Origin: Qipengyuania gaetbuli
Lineage (GTDB): Bacteria > Pseudomonadota > Alphaproteobacteria > Sphingomonadales > Sphingomonadaceae
Length of the DNA: 64,000 bases
Reading direction: 5' to 3'
NCBI RefSeq assembly: GCF_009827315.1
Contig: NZ_WTYF01000004.1
Location: 682,001 to 746,000 of the forward strand
Below are positions 55,894-63,800 of this stretch, piece after piece. Position numbers and translations under genes: made by a program. Below the pieces are notes generated by a model. It made no database searches and had not been told where the DNA came from. It was given only the letters and a program-made list of their open reading frames with translations. The number at the start of each line of letters is the position of its first letter. Within the stretch, counting starts at the first letter, position 1.

Positions 55894-56283
55894 CGGAGGA
55901 GGGACAGGAATAGCCTTCTTATTATCCTGTAATTAAAGGGTTATTCTCTAATTTTCGCGGTCATTACCCCCAACGACACCCCCTCACCCGATCACTTTCT
56001 AAGGTTATCCCCGGGGTATTGAATCCCCCCTCCCCCGTCATGCTCGAAGCGACATGGGATCAGTGTCAGCTTTGCGCCCTCATTCCGGACGTTCAGGCTT
56101 TCCCTGCGGATGCCTGAAAGCGGACCGGCAGCTTTGCTCCGGTAATCAGCACCGCGAATGTCCGATGATGGGTGGGAAGCGGACGCTTTATCCGCGGATT
56201 CGAGAAGTGCGTTGAGTTGTGCTATTAGGAGTCAATCACAAGAGAAGATGGTCGCGCGGGATTTCTCCTACAGGGGACCGATC
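55894..56283. other. Non-coding stretch upstream of the decayed gene
   Basis: About 390 bases without a believable gene. Contains a C-rich stretch near 55970-56030 and one copy of the short dispersed repeat (56157-56187). GC content falls from here rightwards. Confidence 0.6.
56157..56187 (+). repeat. Dispersed repeat copy 1 (core GGGTGGGAAGCGG)
   Basis: AATGTCCGATGATGGGTGGGAAGCGGACGCTT: the GTCCG and CGGAC ends are inverted, so the element may fold as a hairpin. Related sequences lie at 63391-63420 and 63801-63832. Confidence 0.5.
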
Positions 56284-56878
56284 ATGCGTGTTTCAAGATT
56301 TTCACCCACAGCGGCCATTGCTCTAGCAATGGCATTTGCCGCTTCCGCAGCGCCTCCCGATGGAAAAGGTGGGGGTAAAGACAAGGGCGGCGAAAACCCA
56401 CCAACCGATTTTTTGCCTGAGATCTAATACAAGTCAGATCGGCAGAAGTACGAAGACATTATCTTTGCCAATCGAGAGGGTGACCAGGCCGTCCTGATTT
56501 ACCGCGGTTCAAAATCTGTCGGAAGTGGGTTTTCTGCGTCAAGCAATTCGGACGTCAGCCCGCAGCCGAATATGATTACATGGAGTGATGGCGAAACAGC
56601 TTTCATCATTTCTTGGACCGAAGGCAGCGGCTTCTCACTGGGCACACAAGGCGAAATACATACTTTCGCCGGAGGCCGACCCACAGGTTTGACGTTTTCA
56701 AATGCGGACGATGCGATCGCCCTGTCCAATGGCAGTCGCGGCCTATATATATATATATGATATTCCTGCCAATGACATAGATGGCGGGTCGATTACGCAG
56801 CACATCCTAAAGCGGAAGGGCCGCTCTTTCCCCGATTTGCTAAGCGTTGAAGCGGAATGCCAGTTGTGGTCTGATTAG
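56284..56878 (+). pseudogene. Decayed secreted protein gene: nonsense codon plus TA-repeat frameshift
   Basis: The gene opens with a signal peptide (MRVSRFSPTAAIALAMAFAASA, then APPDGKGGGKDKGGENPP). The frame meets TAA at 56425-56427, where the flanks read PEI-stop-YKSDRQKYEDIIF, suggesting a CAA to TAA change. The same frame then runs open for 110 codons to TGA at 56758-56760, inside a (TA)7 tract. One extra TA unit, or two fewer, would open the frame again into DIPANDIDGG... to TAG at 56876. The product vaguely recalls TolB/PD40-type secreted proteins, but the family is not certain. Confidence 0.65.
56744..56758. repeat. (TA)7 dinucleotide tract inside the decayed gene
   Basis: Fifteen bases of alternating T and A ending in the in-frame TGA. 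Repeat-length changes of +1 or -2 units restore the downstream frame, so it is a potential slippage site. Confidence 0.85.
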
Positions 56879-56988
56879 GAATAGCTCTCGGACCCGCTAT
56901 CCAACCGACGCTTCGCAATCAGCGGCAGGGAAACTGCTACTTCCGGTAGGTGCATTAGCAGTGACTCACAAAAGGATAAGAGAGGACA

Positions 56989-58317
56989 TTAGCATTGCTT
57001 AAGCGGTTGCCCGAATTTGTGATGCATTCGACGGGATTGTGGGGCAACGCTGACCTCAGAGGCAATATCAAAGGTTCGCGAGTAGTTTGAAAAGCGCTCC
57101 CTTACCTCGCCGTCCCCGATGCCAAATTCAGCTAGGCTATATTTATGAGGGCGCCGCTTCAGCCTTTTGGAGCGGGAAAGATACTGTTTCATCGCAGGCA
57201 CAGCAGGTCCGATGTCCAAGCTCAGAAATTCGTACACTCGCTTCATAGTGCCGAACCAATCCCTATCCATGTCGTCATAATTAACGTCGATCATGTTGCT
57301 GTCGGGTATGCTCCTTCGTGCTTCCTGCATACGCTGTACTTTGAGCGCAGTCTTGCGAAGCCATTCTCGCCCTAACTTCCGAGGGTTGGTCTTGTTCGAG
57401 TAAATTATTGTTTGGTTCCAAGCCAGTGATGCAGCGCTTCCCACCAGTTTCACTGGGTCTCGATGGGTGAAGATGAGCCTTGCATCGGGGAAAACTCTCA
57501 GCAGTGCAGGCAAGTCCAACATATGCTGGGGTGTCTTAAGGAGCCATGGGCGATCGATGGGCGCCTGCTGCGACCAGCCAACCAATCGAAGGAGATTGGC
57601 CATGTGTAAATAGGCCGGGGTAGCATCCTGAGCCTCACACCACCTGGCGTAAGTCGGAATCGACCACTGTGTCTCGTGCTTCATACCCCACATGCTCGCG
57701 ACGAGCAGGCCCAATTCCTCCTCGGGTTCGAAGGGCCCGGTCGGGTGGATAGACAGCGTACGCGGATTCGCCAGTCGTGCGATCGCCATGATCCGCCGTG
57801 CTATGGCTGGACGCCGATCGCTCTTGATACCTTCGATGACTTCTATGAAATCGGGCCGCGGCACCGGACTTATGGTCTCGAAACTACGTAGATGATTGAA
57901 GCGTCGATCAACTGCCAAGAGACGATGAAGTCGGGTCGTGCCGGATCGCATGGGTCCGACAATCACAATCGGGCGTGAGATAGGTCTCGCTAAGATTTCA
58001 GGGCGATCACCGAACCACCTTTGAGCCATTAGCCGGCCGTGAAGGACGTGCGAGAATTGCTTCTGTGCTGCCCATTGCCCCGCTTCATTCAAATTCGCTT
58101 CGTGGTTCAACGACCCAAGCAACACCTCCATTGGTGCTTCGAACCAATCATCACCGAAATCGTCCAAACTGACATCAGATGCGGCCTTCTCCAGCAGGTA
58201 GTTCTTTTCTAGAGGAGCCTTGCTTATTAGGCCGGTCTCAAAACCAGCTCGAATGGCGGCGTTCACTAGATCAATAAATGCGGAACGCTGTGGCGGTTTG
58301 ATAATCTTATTATACAA
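56989..58317 (-). CDS. Sulfotransferase-family protein (Sulfotransfer_3-like)
   Basis: A 442-residue protein with the PAPS 5'-phosphosulfate motif GPMRSGTTRLHRLL (about residues 122-135) and a 3'-phosphate-like FTHRDPVKLVGS. These place it in the bacterial Sulfotransfer_3/PF13469 group, larger than the neighbour at 54 kb. Start TTG with AGGCGG upstream; no in-frame ATG gives a better start. GC is lower than the first 50 kb, consistent with transfer. Substrate unknown. Confidence 0.83.
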   Translation of the reverse strand: MYNKIIKPPQRSAFIDLVNAAIRAGFETGLISKAPLEKNYLLEKAASDVSLDDFGDDWFEAPMEVLLGSLNHEANLNEAGQWAAQKQFSHVLHGRLMAQRWFGDRPEILARPISRPIVIVGPMRSGTTRLHRLLAVDRRFNHLRSFETISPVPRPDFIEVIEGIKSDRRPAIARRIMAIARLANPRTLSIHPTGPFEPEEELGLLVASMWGMKHETQWSIPTYARWCEAQDATPAYLHMANLLRLVGWSQQAPIDRPWLLKTPQHMLDLPALLRVFPDARLIFTHRDPVKLVGSAASLAWNQTIIYSNKTNPRKLGREWLRKTALKVQRMQEARRSIPDSNMIDVNYDDMDRDWFGTMKRVYEFLSLDIGPAVPAMKQYLSRSKRLKRRPHKYSLAEFGIGDGEVRERFSNYSRTFDIASEVSVAPQSRRMHHKFGQPLKQC

Positions 58318-58610
58318 CTTTTCCGCCTGTTCGGTGCATGATTGTCAGACTACCGATGACGTCATGGGGAGGTTCCCATATCCGAGCACACGACCGATTG
58401 TCCTACCCGCTGATATAGACTGAAAAGGTCGACGATTTGCTCAACCCGCCGCGAGCGCTATTGAGGTCGGATTGTAGCAATTGGCTCCATCACTGAGTGG
58501 CGGCTTGATACCAAATTTTTCCCCGTAGATCAGTTGCTAGATGGGGAAAGCGCAACTTCTGCCAAGAGTAGGTTGAGTGCCATCTGTACCATGCCCCTAG
58601 AAGGCTAGGC
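58318..58610. other. Non-coding stretch
   Basis: About 290 bases with no convincing gene. It contains a perfect palindrome ATGACGTCAT at 58356-58365. No clear promoter for the flanking minus-strand genes was seen. Confidence 0.5.
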
Positions 58611-58853
58611 TCAATACCCTCCAGGAGGATCACTGGCAGGGAAGCTTTCATCGAGATCCTCGTCGGTTTCAGTCCATTCCCTCACAGGCTTGTCGCGCAT
58701 CGCCCCGGGGCCGGCGTCGCGAACGTCCATGTGACTGTCGTGAGGCTGATCGGGACCGAACGCCGCGTTACGTTGCCTCGAACGCCCCCACCGCCTGTAA
58801 GCCAACACGACAGCACCACCTATCGCACCTATGATGCCGAGCCTACGCATCAT
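58611..58853 (-). CDS. Small membrane-anchored protein (80 aa) with acidic tail
   Basis: MMRRLGIIGAIGGAVVLAYRRWG provides one N-terminal membrane helix. The rest is hydrophilic with the C-terminal motif DESFPASDPPGGY, a short motif found in many small stress-associated proteins of alphaproteobacteria (from recall). GGAGG lies just before the paired ATG codons. Its start overlaps the upstream gene by 11 bases, so the two are coupled. Confidence 0.65.
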   Translation of the reverse strand: MMRRLGIIGAIGGAVVLAYRRWGRSRQRNAAFGPDQPHDSHMDVRDAGPGAMRDKPVREWTETDEDLDESFPASDPPGGY

Positions 58854-59085
58854 CCACCTCCGCTTCGACCTGCCTATCCTGAATGTGCCATACACCTCGG
58901 TCGTCGCGCCGGACGTCGCCGAGAAATGCCCGTCCTCGATAGCCCTCTCGCCAAAGCTTTACGGGGAACGGGGTTTCATTCTCCTCCAGATAGTGAAAGG
59001 CGCAAGCGGGGTTACCGCCTTCCATTGTGATGACATCGATTATTGCGTCATCCAGATCGTGAATTTCGAGTATGAGAGTAGGCAT
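58843..59085 (-). CDS. Small hypothetical protein (80 aa)
   Basis: An 80-residue soluble protein (PTLILEIHDLDDAIIDVIT...) with a Trp-containing middle and an acidic end. The ATG at 59085 is preceded by GGAGG with ideal spacing; an in-frame start at 59106 lacks that. Its stop lies inside the beginning of the small membrane-protein gene. Family not recognised. Confidence 0.6.
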   Translation of the reverse strand: MPTLILEIHDLDDAIIDVITMEGGNPACAFHYLEENETPFPVKLWREGYRGRAFLGDVRRDDRGVWHIQDRQVEAEVDDA

Positions 59086-59277
59086 GGGGCCTCCAATCGG
59101 GGCCAAGAGCTCATGCAGAAGCTAAGATAGGAAAGGTTAAATGCAGCCTCGCCCGCAATCTGCTGTCACCGTTACCAAAGGAATGTAGCACTTTGATGGG
59201 CAGTTGACCAATTTGGCTTGTTCGCTTGCGCTTCAAAGGCGCTCACAGCCGAAACTCAAGCACGAGCAGACATGATG

Positions 59278-59302
59278 AAACGGGCGGCATAGGCCGCCCG
59301 TT
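59278..59302 (-). terminator. Hairpin after the PRC-barrel gene
   Basis: Perfect 10-pair stem AACGGGCGGC (59279-59288) with GCCGCCCGTT (59293-59302), 4-base loop, 12 bases beyond the stop of the PRC gene. Only a short U-rich stretch follows on the minus strand, so it may be a moderate terminator. Confidence 0.65.
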
Positions 59303-59313
59303 GGTCATCCAGC

Positions 59314-59709
59314 TTAGTACGGAATGCCATAGTAGCTGCGGACACCGACCACATAATCCGAATTGAACTGCGGCTGGTCATCCTGAGCATAGGAGGGCGC
59401 GTCCTTGAGGGCCTCCTTGTCAATATCGACTATATAGCCTCCGATTCCGACATTGTATTCAAGGCGATCCCACGGAATGGGGTAATGGTTCTTCCCCAGC
59501 CCTAGAATGCCGCCGAAACTCATGACGGCGTATTCGACGCGGCCGGTGCGCTTTCCGACCATGAAGTTTTCGATCTGGCCAAGCTTTTCGCCGTTCTTGT
59601 TATACACCGTCGTGCCTTCGACCTTGTCGGAGGCGATAAGTGCGGCCGTTTCGTCGTGGGCGACATCTCCGTCGCTTGCTCGCTCGAGCATCGTGGCATG
59701 GTTGGTCAT
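59314..59709 (-). CDS. PRC-barrel domain protein
   Basis: A 131-residue protein whose central part (about residues 25-105) is a PRC-barrel: VEGTTVYNKNGEKLGQIENFMVG, GRVEYAVMSFGGILGLGKNHYPIPW. PRC-barrel proteins of this type are commonly stress-induced in alphaproteobacteria; the molecular role is unknown. ATG at 59709 is preceded by AAAGGAG. A perfect GGAAC-N16-CGTT promoter lies about 80 bases upstream, so EcfG control is likely. Confidence 0.9.
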   Translation of the reverse strand: MTNHATMLERASDGDVAHDETAALIASDKVEGTTVYNKNGEKLGQIENFMVGKRTGRVEYAVMSFGGILGLGKNHYPIPWDRLEYNVGIGGYIVDIDKEALKDAPSYAQDDQPQFNSDYVVGVRSYYGIPY

Positions 59710-59787
59710 GGCGTTCTCCTTTCGAGGAGTTTGCTTGCTAGGTGAAACAGGCGTGCTCTCATCGTCTGGGCACTGCCGTAACAAACT

Positions 59788-59812
59788 AACGGAACGGCAA
59801 AGCGGTCGTTCC
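59788..59812 (-). promoter_or_regulatory. EcfG-type promoter of the PRC-barrel gene
   Basis: On the minus strand GGAAC (59812-59808), 16 bases, then CGTT (59791-59788): an exact match to the alphaproteobacterial general-stress sigma EcfG consensus GGAAC-N16/17-CGTT, positioned 79 bases before the ATG. Confidence 0.75.
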
Positions 59813-60122
59813 GAGAAATACCGTCAACGCAGAACGGCATCATGCCTGGAAGCGCCGCCGCGCTTTTCCGGGTCGTTTCAAGCTAGTCAGCTTCTGAGGC
59901 CCCTCTCACTCGGCAAATCAGTAGCAAAGTTGGCGAGCAGCAAACATCCTCCAAATCGCCCACCCGTTACCGAAAAGCATCAGAGCTGGCCTCGGCGTCA
60001 CAGGGGTGGATCAGCACCAAGTGGCTCGCGACCTTGGTGCGCCTGACCATAGTGCACCAGACGCTTAACACTTACGGCGAACGGATTCCGTGATCGGCTA
60101 ACCGATTCAGGTGGCGCGCCAT
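59813..60122. other. Non-coding stretch between the PRC promoter and the HWE kinase stop
   Basis: About 310 bases. An ORF reads across it on the plus strand, but it begins antisense inside the PRC gene and looks like a shadow. Nothing else recognisable was seen. Confidence 0.45.
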
Positions 60123-61535
60123 TCAAGAGAGATAGTCTTGGGGATCTACCCTGTGGATGTGATCAATCAGACAGTTATCCGCCGGGCAAGTGAGCGACCA
60201 GATGATGCCTTCTCGGCGAAAGTCGAAAGAAACGCCGCCATTGAAGACTGCTTCGACGTTCTGTTTTACCAGTAGAAAGCCGAATCCTCTTCGACTGGGG
60301 AGACTGACCTCCGGGCCGCCGGACTCAGACCAGAAAATCTCTAAACTTAAATGTTCTTCTTTGTTGTCTGAACGTTGCCACCCAATCTGAACAGTCCCAG
60401 TCTCAGTCGAAAGCGCTCCGTATTTATCTGCATTGGTAGCCAACTCGTGTATCGCGAGGCCAAGAGCCTCAGCATGTCGCGCGCTAATAATCAGATCTTG
60501 GGAACCCACAACCTGAATCCGGGAGCGCTGCTGGTCACTAACGTGCTGGGTTTGGGCATTCACGACATCGACGATGCGTGCTCCGGTCCAATCTCCCCCG
60601 TCCAAGATTTCCTGATTGGACTTCAATGCAGCAATGCGATGGATGAGCGAATCCGCAAATTCCTCGCTGGATTTGTGGCGCGAGCGATTGATCATCGCCT
60701 GAATGGTCGCGAGCATGTTGCGAGAGCGGTGGCCAACCTCCCTCATTAGCATCTCGATCCGCTTCCTCGCTTCAAGCTCTTCCGTGATATCGGTGTTTGA
60801 GCCGCACCATAGGATCACTCTACCATCACTATCTTTGAGGGGGTTCGCGCGACTCAAGAACCAACGATAGGCTCCATCATGGCGTTTGAGAGGGAAAGTA
60901 TCCTCCCAAGGCTCACCGCTGTCCCAGGCTTCCTGAATGCGCCGCACGACCCTGTCGACATGGTCGGGATGATGAACACTCTTCCAACCCCAACCCTCCA
61001 TGTCTTGCAGGGTCGTTCCCGTATAATCAAACCAGCGCTGATTGTACCAATAGATCCACCCTTGTGCATTCGCGATCCATGCAAGCTGTGGGATATTGTT
61101 CGCGAGGGCAGTAAATTGTTCCGTCTTTTCTTGCAGACCAGCTAGAAGTCGCGCTTGTTCGCGAAGGTCATTCGCTATCTTTGATGCACCCACTACCTGA
61201 CCAGAGTCGTCGCGAACTGGTGAAACCGTGACCGCGATCGGAATCTCGGTGCCGTCCTTTGACAAACGAGTTGTCCGGAATCTCGGGACGATTTTGCCCT
61301 GACGAACGCTCTCTAGGATCCGACGCTCTTCTTCCAAGCGGTTCTCGGGAATGATGCGCGTTATTGACTGTCCTACGATTTCGTCCGCGCTCCACCCGAA
61401 GAGCGCCTCTGCCGCAGGGTTCCAGGTTTCAACCGTGCCATCGAGCGATTTCGAAATGATCGCATCGGAAGAGCAGGACACGATTGCTGCGAACCTTGCA
61501 GCGTCGCTGGCTCGCGCTCCATCGCCATCTGCCAC
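60123..61535 (-). CDS. PAS-PAS-HWE-family sensor histidine kinase
   Basis: A 470-residue soluble kinase: PAS1 at about residues 10-125 (SKSLDGTVETWNPAAEALFGWSADE), PAS2 at about 130-255 (WIANAQGWIYWYNQRWFDYTG, PAC-like DGAYRWFLSRANPL), then an HWE domain with the H-box VGHRSRNML, N-box LAIHELATNADKYGAL and the IFWSESGGP segment. HWE kinases can feed the PhyR/EcfG general stress response. Start is GTG, supported by GGGGAG at 8 bases. No cognate response regulator is in the window. Sits between two stress-promoter-carrying genes. Confidence 0.92.
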   Translation of the reverse strand: MADGDGARASDAARFAAIVSCSSDAIISKSLDGTVETWNPAAEALFGWSADEIVGQSITRIIPENRLEEERRILESVRQGKIVPRFRTTRLSKDGTEIPIAVTVSPVRDDSGQVVGASKIANDLREQARLLAGLQEKTEQFTALANNIPQLAWIANAQGWIYWYNQRWFDYTGTTLQDMEGWGWKSVHHPDHVDRVVRRIQEAWDSGEPWEDTFPLKRHDGAYRWFLSRANPLKDSDGRVILWCGSNTDITEELEARKRIEMLMREVGHRSRNMLATIQAMINRSRHKSSEEFADSLIHRIAALKSNQEILDGGDWTGARIVDVVNAQTQHVSDQQRSRIQVVGSQDLIISARHAEALGLAIHELATNADKYGALSTETGTVQIGWQRSDNKEEHLSLEIFWSESGGPEVSLPSRRGFGFLLVKQNVEAVFNGGVSFDFRREGIIWSLTCPADNCLIDHIHRVDPQDYLS

Positions 61536-61650
61536 GAAAGTTCTCCCCGGTCTGATTGGCCGAGTATTTTCTGGCCAAAGTTGATGCCCGCCGCAAGGGG
61601 TTGCCCCGCCGTCTGCTTACTTTCCAGTTGCACCGAACTTGGTTGAAACA

Positions 61651-61675
61651 GGAACGACACGCCGCAGAATCTGTT
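61651..61675 (+). promoter_or_regulatory. EcfG-like promoter of the entericidin gene
   Basis: GGAAC (61651-61655), 16 bases, TGTT (61672-61675): one mismatch to GGAAC-N16-CGTT. Lies 34 bases upstream of the ATG of the small lipoprotein, a fitting position for EcfG control. Confidence 0.6.
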
Positions 61676-61709
61676 CTTATTAAGTCAATTGATCAATGGA
61701 GAGTGAGAA

Positions 61710-61844
61710 ATGAGAAAGCTTCTTACAATGCTCGCGCTGGGTGGTTCCGTACTGCTCCTGCCGGCATGCAATACAATCGATGGCGCTGTTGAAGACGTGG
61801 AATCCGTTGGCGATTGCGCGGATGGCGTTGAAGGCAACTGCTAA
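61710..61844 (+). CDS. Entericidin-like small lipoprotein (44 aa)
   Basis: A 44-residue lipoprotein precursor: MRKLLTMLALGGSVLLLPAC with lipobox LPAC, followed by NTIDGAVEDVESVGDC and two more cysteines. This is the entericidin A/B pattern (CNTxxG). Entericidins are tiny membrane lipoproteins induced in stationary or stress conditions. Spaced GGAGAGTGAG before the ATG. EcfG-like promoter upstream; terminator about 47 bases downstream. Confidence 0.85.
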   Translation: MRKLLTMLALGGSVLLLPACNTIDGAVEDVESVGDCADGVEGNC

Positions 61845-61868
61845 CGGCCATCTAACTGCTAACGGCCA
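61836..61868. repeat. 15-bp direct repeat, 18-bp period, over the entericidin stop
   Basis: AACTGCTAACGGCCA occurs at 61836-61850 and 61854-61868. The first copy contains the entericidin stop codon, so the duplication created a second TAA-containing stretch just downstream. Confidence 0.85.
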
Positions 61869-61890
61869 CCGATAAGCACAAATTGCGGAG

Positions 61891-61918
61891 TGGCGTCGCG
61901 GAGTTGTGACGCCATTTT
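61891..61918 (+). terminator. Rho-independent terminator after the entericidin gene
   Basis: TGGCGTC (61891-61897) pairs with GACGCCA (61908-61914), followed by TTTTCGTTT. Correct strand and distance for the entericidin transcript. Confidence 0.8.
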
Positions 61919-61975
61919 CGTTTCAACCGCGCTGACCCCCTGTGATCAACAATGCTGATTACTTGTTAATTCAGT

Positions 61976-62011
61976 GATCCAAACTTAGGCGAAGATCCAA
62001 ACTTAGGCGAA
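61976..62011. repeat. Perfect 18-bp tandem duplication
   Basis: GATCCAAACTTAGGCGAA occurs twice in tandem (61976-61993 and 61994-62011). Two copies only, no spacer, no relation to CRISPR. Same 18-bp period as the duplication at the entericidin stop. Confidence 0.95.
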
Positions 62012-62410
62012 GCTGCACCTAAGGTGATGTGTCAGGTGCGGATCGCCAAGCTGGGGGGGAGGCTCAACGGCCCACATAAGGTCAGGTGCTATCGATATGG
62101 GGTGATGGGGATGAACTTCAAGTCATGCCAACGTAATGAAGAAGGCCTGACATGAGGGGACACCCACTGCCAGCCCTTCAGGCGGCTCCCCGTATGTAAA
62201 GCCGCGGGGTAACGATCTAAATCAACTCCCCAAGGTGGCAATTCCGGTAAACGGAACGATGGGCTGATCGATTTGCACCTGTGTAGGGTCGCGGAAACAC
62301 AAGTCTGCCCACCGTTTCGAATTCAAGAATTCAAGTCGCTCTTTTGAGTCAGAACCGGGCGACAAATAGTGCGCCTCGCAAAAGATGGCGGGCCGCCTCG
62401 CTATGATGGC
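62012..62410. other. Non-coding stretch
   Basis: About 400 bases with no convincing gene on either strand. It contains GGGG-rich patches and short GTGATG-type words but no clear structure. Confidence 0.5.
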
Positions 62411-62629
62411 TCAGGACGATTTGGGCGACCCGCCGAAGTCGCTAGGACGCGCTTTAGATCGTCTGCGGGAGTGCGCCCTATGGTCTTCAACAGGCTTACG
62501 AAATGACTGTTCCGAGAAAACCGGATTTAGTTTCTTTCGTCGCCTCCGGCGTGCAACCATCCATTCGGACAGCATGAACGCGGCGAGGAGCGCCGCGAGG
62601 AAGACCAGGGAGATGAGAAATAGTGGCAT
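62411..62629 (-). CDS. Small single-span membrane protein (72 aa)
   Basis: MPLFLISLVFLAALLAAFMLSEW is one N-terminal transmembrane helix; the remaining 45 residues are strongly basic (RRRRRKK, HRAHSRRRSK). GGAGG lies 4 bases upstream of the ATG. Function unknown; the basic tail could interact with nucleic acid or phospholipid. Confidence 0.6.
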   Translation of the reverse strand: MPLFLISLVFLAALLAAFMLSEWMVARRRRRKKLNPVFSEQSFRKPVEDHRAHSRRRSKARPSDFGGSPKSS

Positions 62630-62848
62630 GGTTCCTCCATGCTAGGGCGGGATCATCCGGGAGAGCGGATGTCCCAAGGCGCAGATATGCCTAGAGAATT
62701 TTCTGCGACTCCGAACTCATACAACTTATTGTATAACTTAGCAAATTCCCCAATCCCTTAGTGACCTGCTTTAACTTAGTGAATTCCTACCAAGAGTATC
62801 TCGGCACATTCACTCCCACCGCTCGTTCCGCAACTATGGCAAATCTCT

Positions 62849-62959
62849 ATGAAAAATAACCGTGGCCCTCCTGGGAGAGGCGAAACGGTTCTTTGGCTGT
62901 CGCTCGCATTCGTGCTGGTGATCTTCGCGCTAATCCTGACGATAGCGCTCGCAAAATAA
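62849..62959 (+). CDS. Very small single-span membrane protein (36 aa)
   Basis: MKNNRGPPGRGETVLWLSLAF... with one hydrophobic helix of about 22 residues and a final Lys. No ribosome binding site is evident, so it is uncertain; its appeal is the clean cytoplasmic-loop-plus-helix layout in a region rich in such small proteins. Confidence 0.35.
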   Translation: MKNNRGPPGRGETVLWLSLAFVLVIFALILTIALAK

Positions 62960-62983
62960 CGAATGTGGTGATGTAGATCGCTC

Positions 62984-63250
62984 CTAATCGCTCTCGGTGA
63001 GCCGATCGATGAGTTCCGCGATGCGCTCGATGGCATCGCGGGTGTCGCCGGAATACTTCAATGCATCAGCACGTACATAGTCCGCAATCGAGGGGTGAGT
63101 CATGTAGTGAACGGCTGCTGCACGGTAAGCCACCATGGCATCGTGCAGGGCATTCATGTCATTGGTCGCTGAAGAAGATTCCATTGCCTGTCGAGCGCAA
63201 TCCGCGACGCACTGCGCGCAATCGGCAATTCTTGATAACCGGCTTTCCAT
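62984..63250 (-). CDS. Hypothetical helical protein with N-terminal Cys motif
   Basis: An 88-residue, highly helical protein; the N-terminus has C-AQ-C-VAD-C (residues about 11-18), the rest Ala-, Asp- and Leu-rich with HYMTHPSIADYV. The three closely spaced cysteines on a helix resemble copper- or redox-binding four-helix proteins. GGAG upstream of the ATG. Function not known. Confidence 0.6.
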   Translation of the reverse strand: MESRLSRIADCAQCVADCARQAMESSSATNDMNALHDAMVAYRAAAVHYMTHPSIADYVRADALKYSGDTRDAIERIAELIDRLTESD

Positions 63251-63390
63251 GGCGCCGACTCCAGAGGCGAGACGCAGACATGATGCGGCACGAGGCCTTC
63301 TGGTTCAACACATCTGTGGCGTGTAGTAGAATCTTCGATAAGCTTTTGCGGCTACTTGTTCCTGTCACATCGCTAGCTCGATGAGAGCGT

Positions 63391-63420
63391 CGTCAGATGG
63401 GGTGGGAAGCGGTCAACGCT
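63391..63420 (+). repeat. Dispersed repeat copy 2 (core GGGTGGGAAGCGG)
   Basis: CGTCAGATGGGGTGGGAAGCGGTCAACGCT: shares the core with copies at 56157-56187 and 63801-63832. Confidence 0.45.
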
Positions 63421-63475
63421 CTGACCAACTGACATAGCAATCAGTGTCGATCATCGCGATAAGCGTTCGACCGTC

Positions 63476-63712
63476 TTAGCCTTCGAAGTAAACTTTCGCG
63501 ACCCAACCGGTGCTATCGCCTGCTAACCGCGCCACATCAGATGCGAAATTCCTACGGTATGCCTGTGTTGATCGCTCAAGCATCTGACCTTTTTGCTCAA
63601 TCGCTAGGGAAACCGATTGCGCAGGTGTCAAATTCCGACAGTTGGCATTCTGCGAACAGCCCGAAACGATAGTACAGAGAATGAAGCTCAGCAGCGGCAA
63701 TGGGCGGGACAT
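63476..63712 (-). CDS. Small lipoprotein (78 aa)
   Basis: A lipoprotein precursor: MSRPLPLLSFILCTIVSGC with lipobox VSGC, lipidated Cys about residue 19; mature part of 60 residues with one more Cys and a helical body. AGGTGAG precedes the ATG. No family recognised. Confidence 0.65.
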   Translation of the reverse strand: MSRPLPLLSFILCTIVSGCSQNANCRNLTPAQSVSLAIEQKGQMLERSTQAYRRNFASDVARLAGDSTGWVAKVYFEG

Positions 63713-63800
63713 GGCTCACCTGTGCCCCCATTCTCTACTGTCCGCAATCGGGTCGTTAGCCGCCCGTCCGCACTTGGGACATCGCTAGGTCGGTAAATCG

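Noticed and set aside
61976..62011. Possible CRISPR array
   Set aside because: Only two identical units in direct tandem, no spacers, no cas genes.
62489..62513. Second GGAAC-N16-TGTT motif on the minus strand
   Set aside because: It lies inside the coding region of the 72-aa membrane protein and does not face a nearby gene; likely chance.
62734..62779. Degenerate direct repeat TAACTTAG...AATTCC
   Set aside because: Only eight identical bases repeated once; too short to distinguish from chance.
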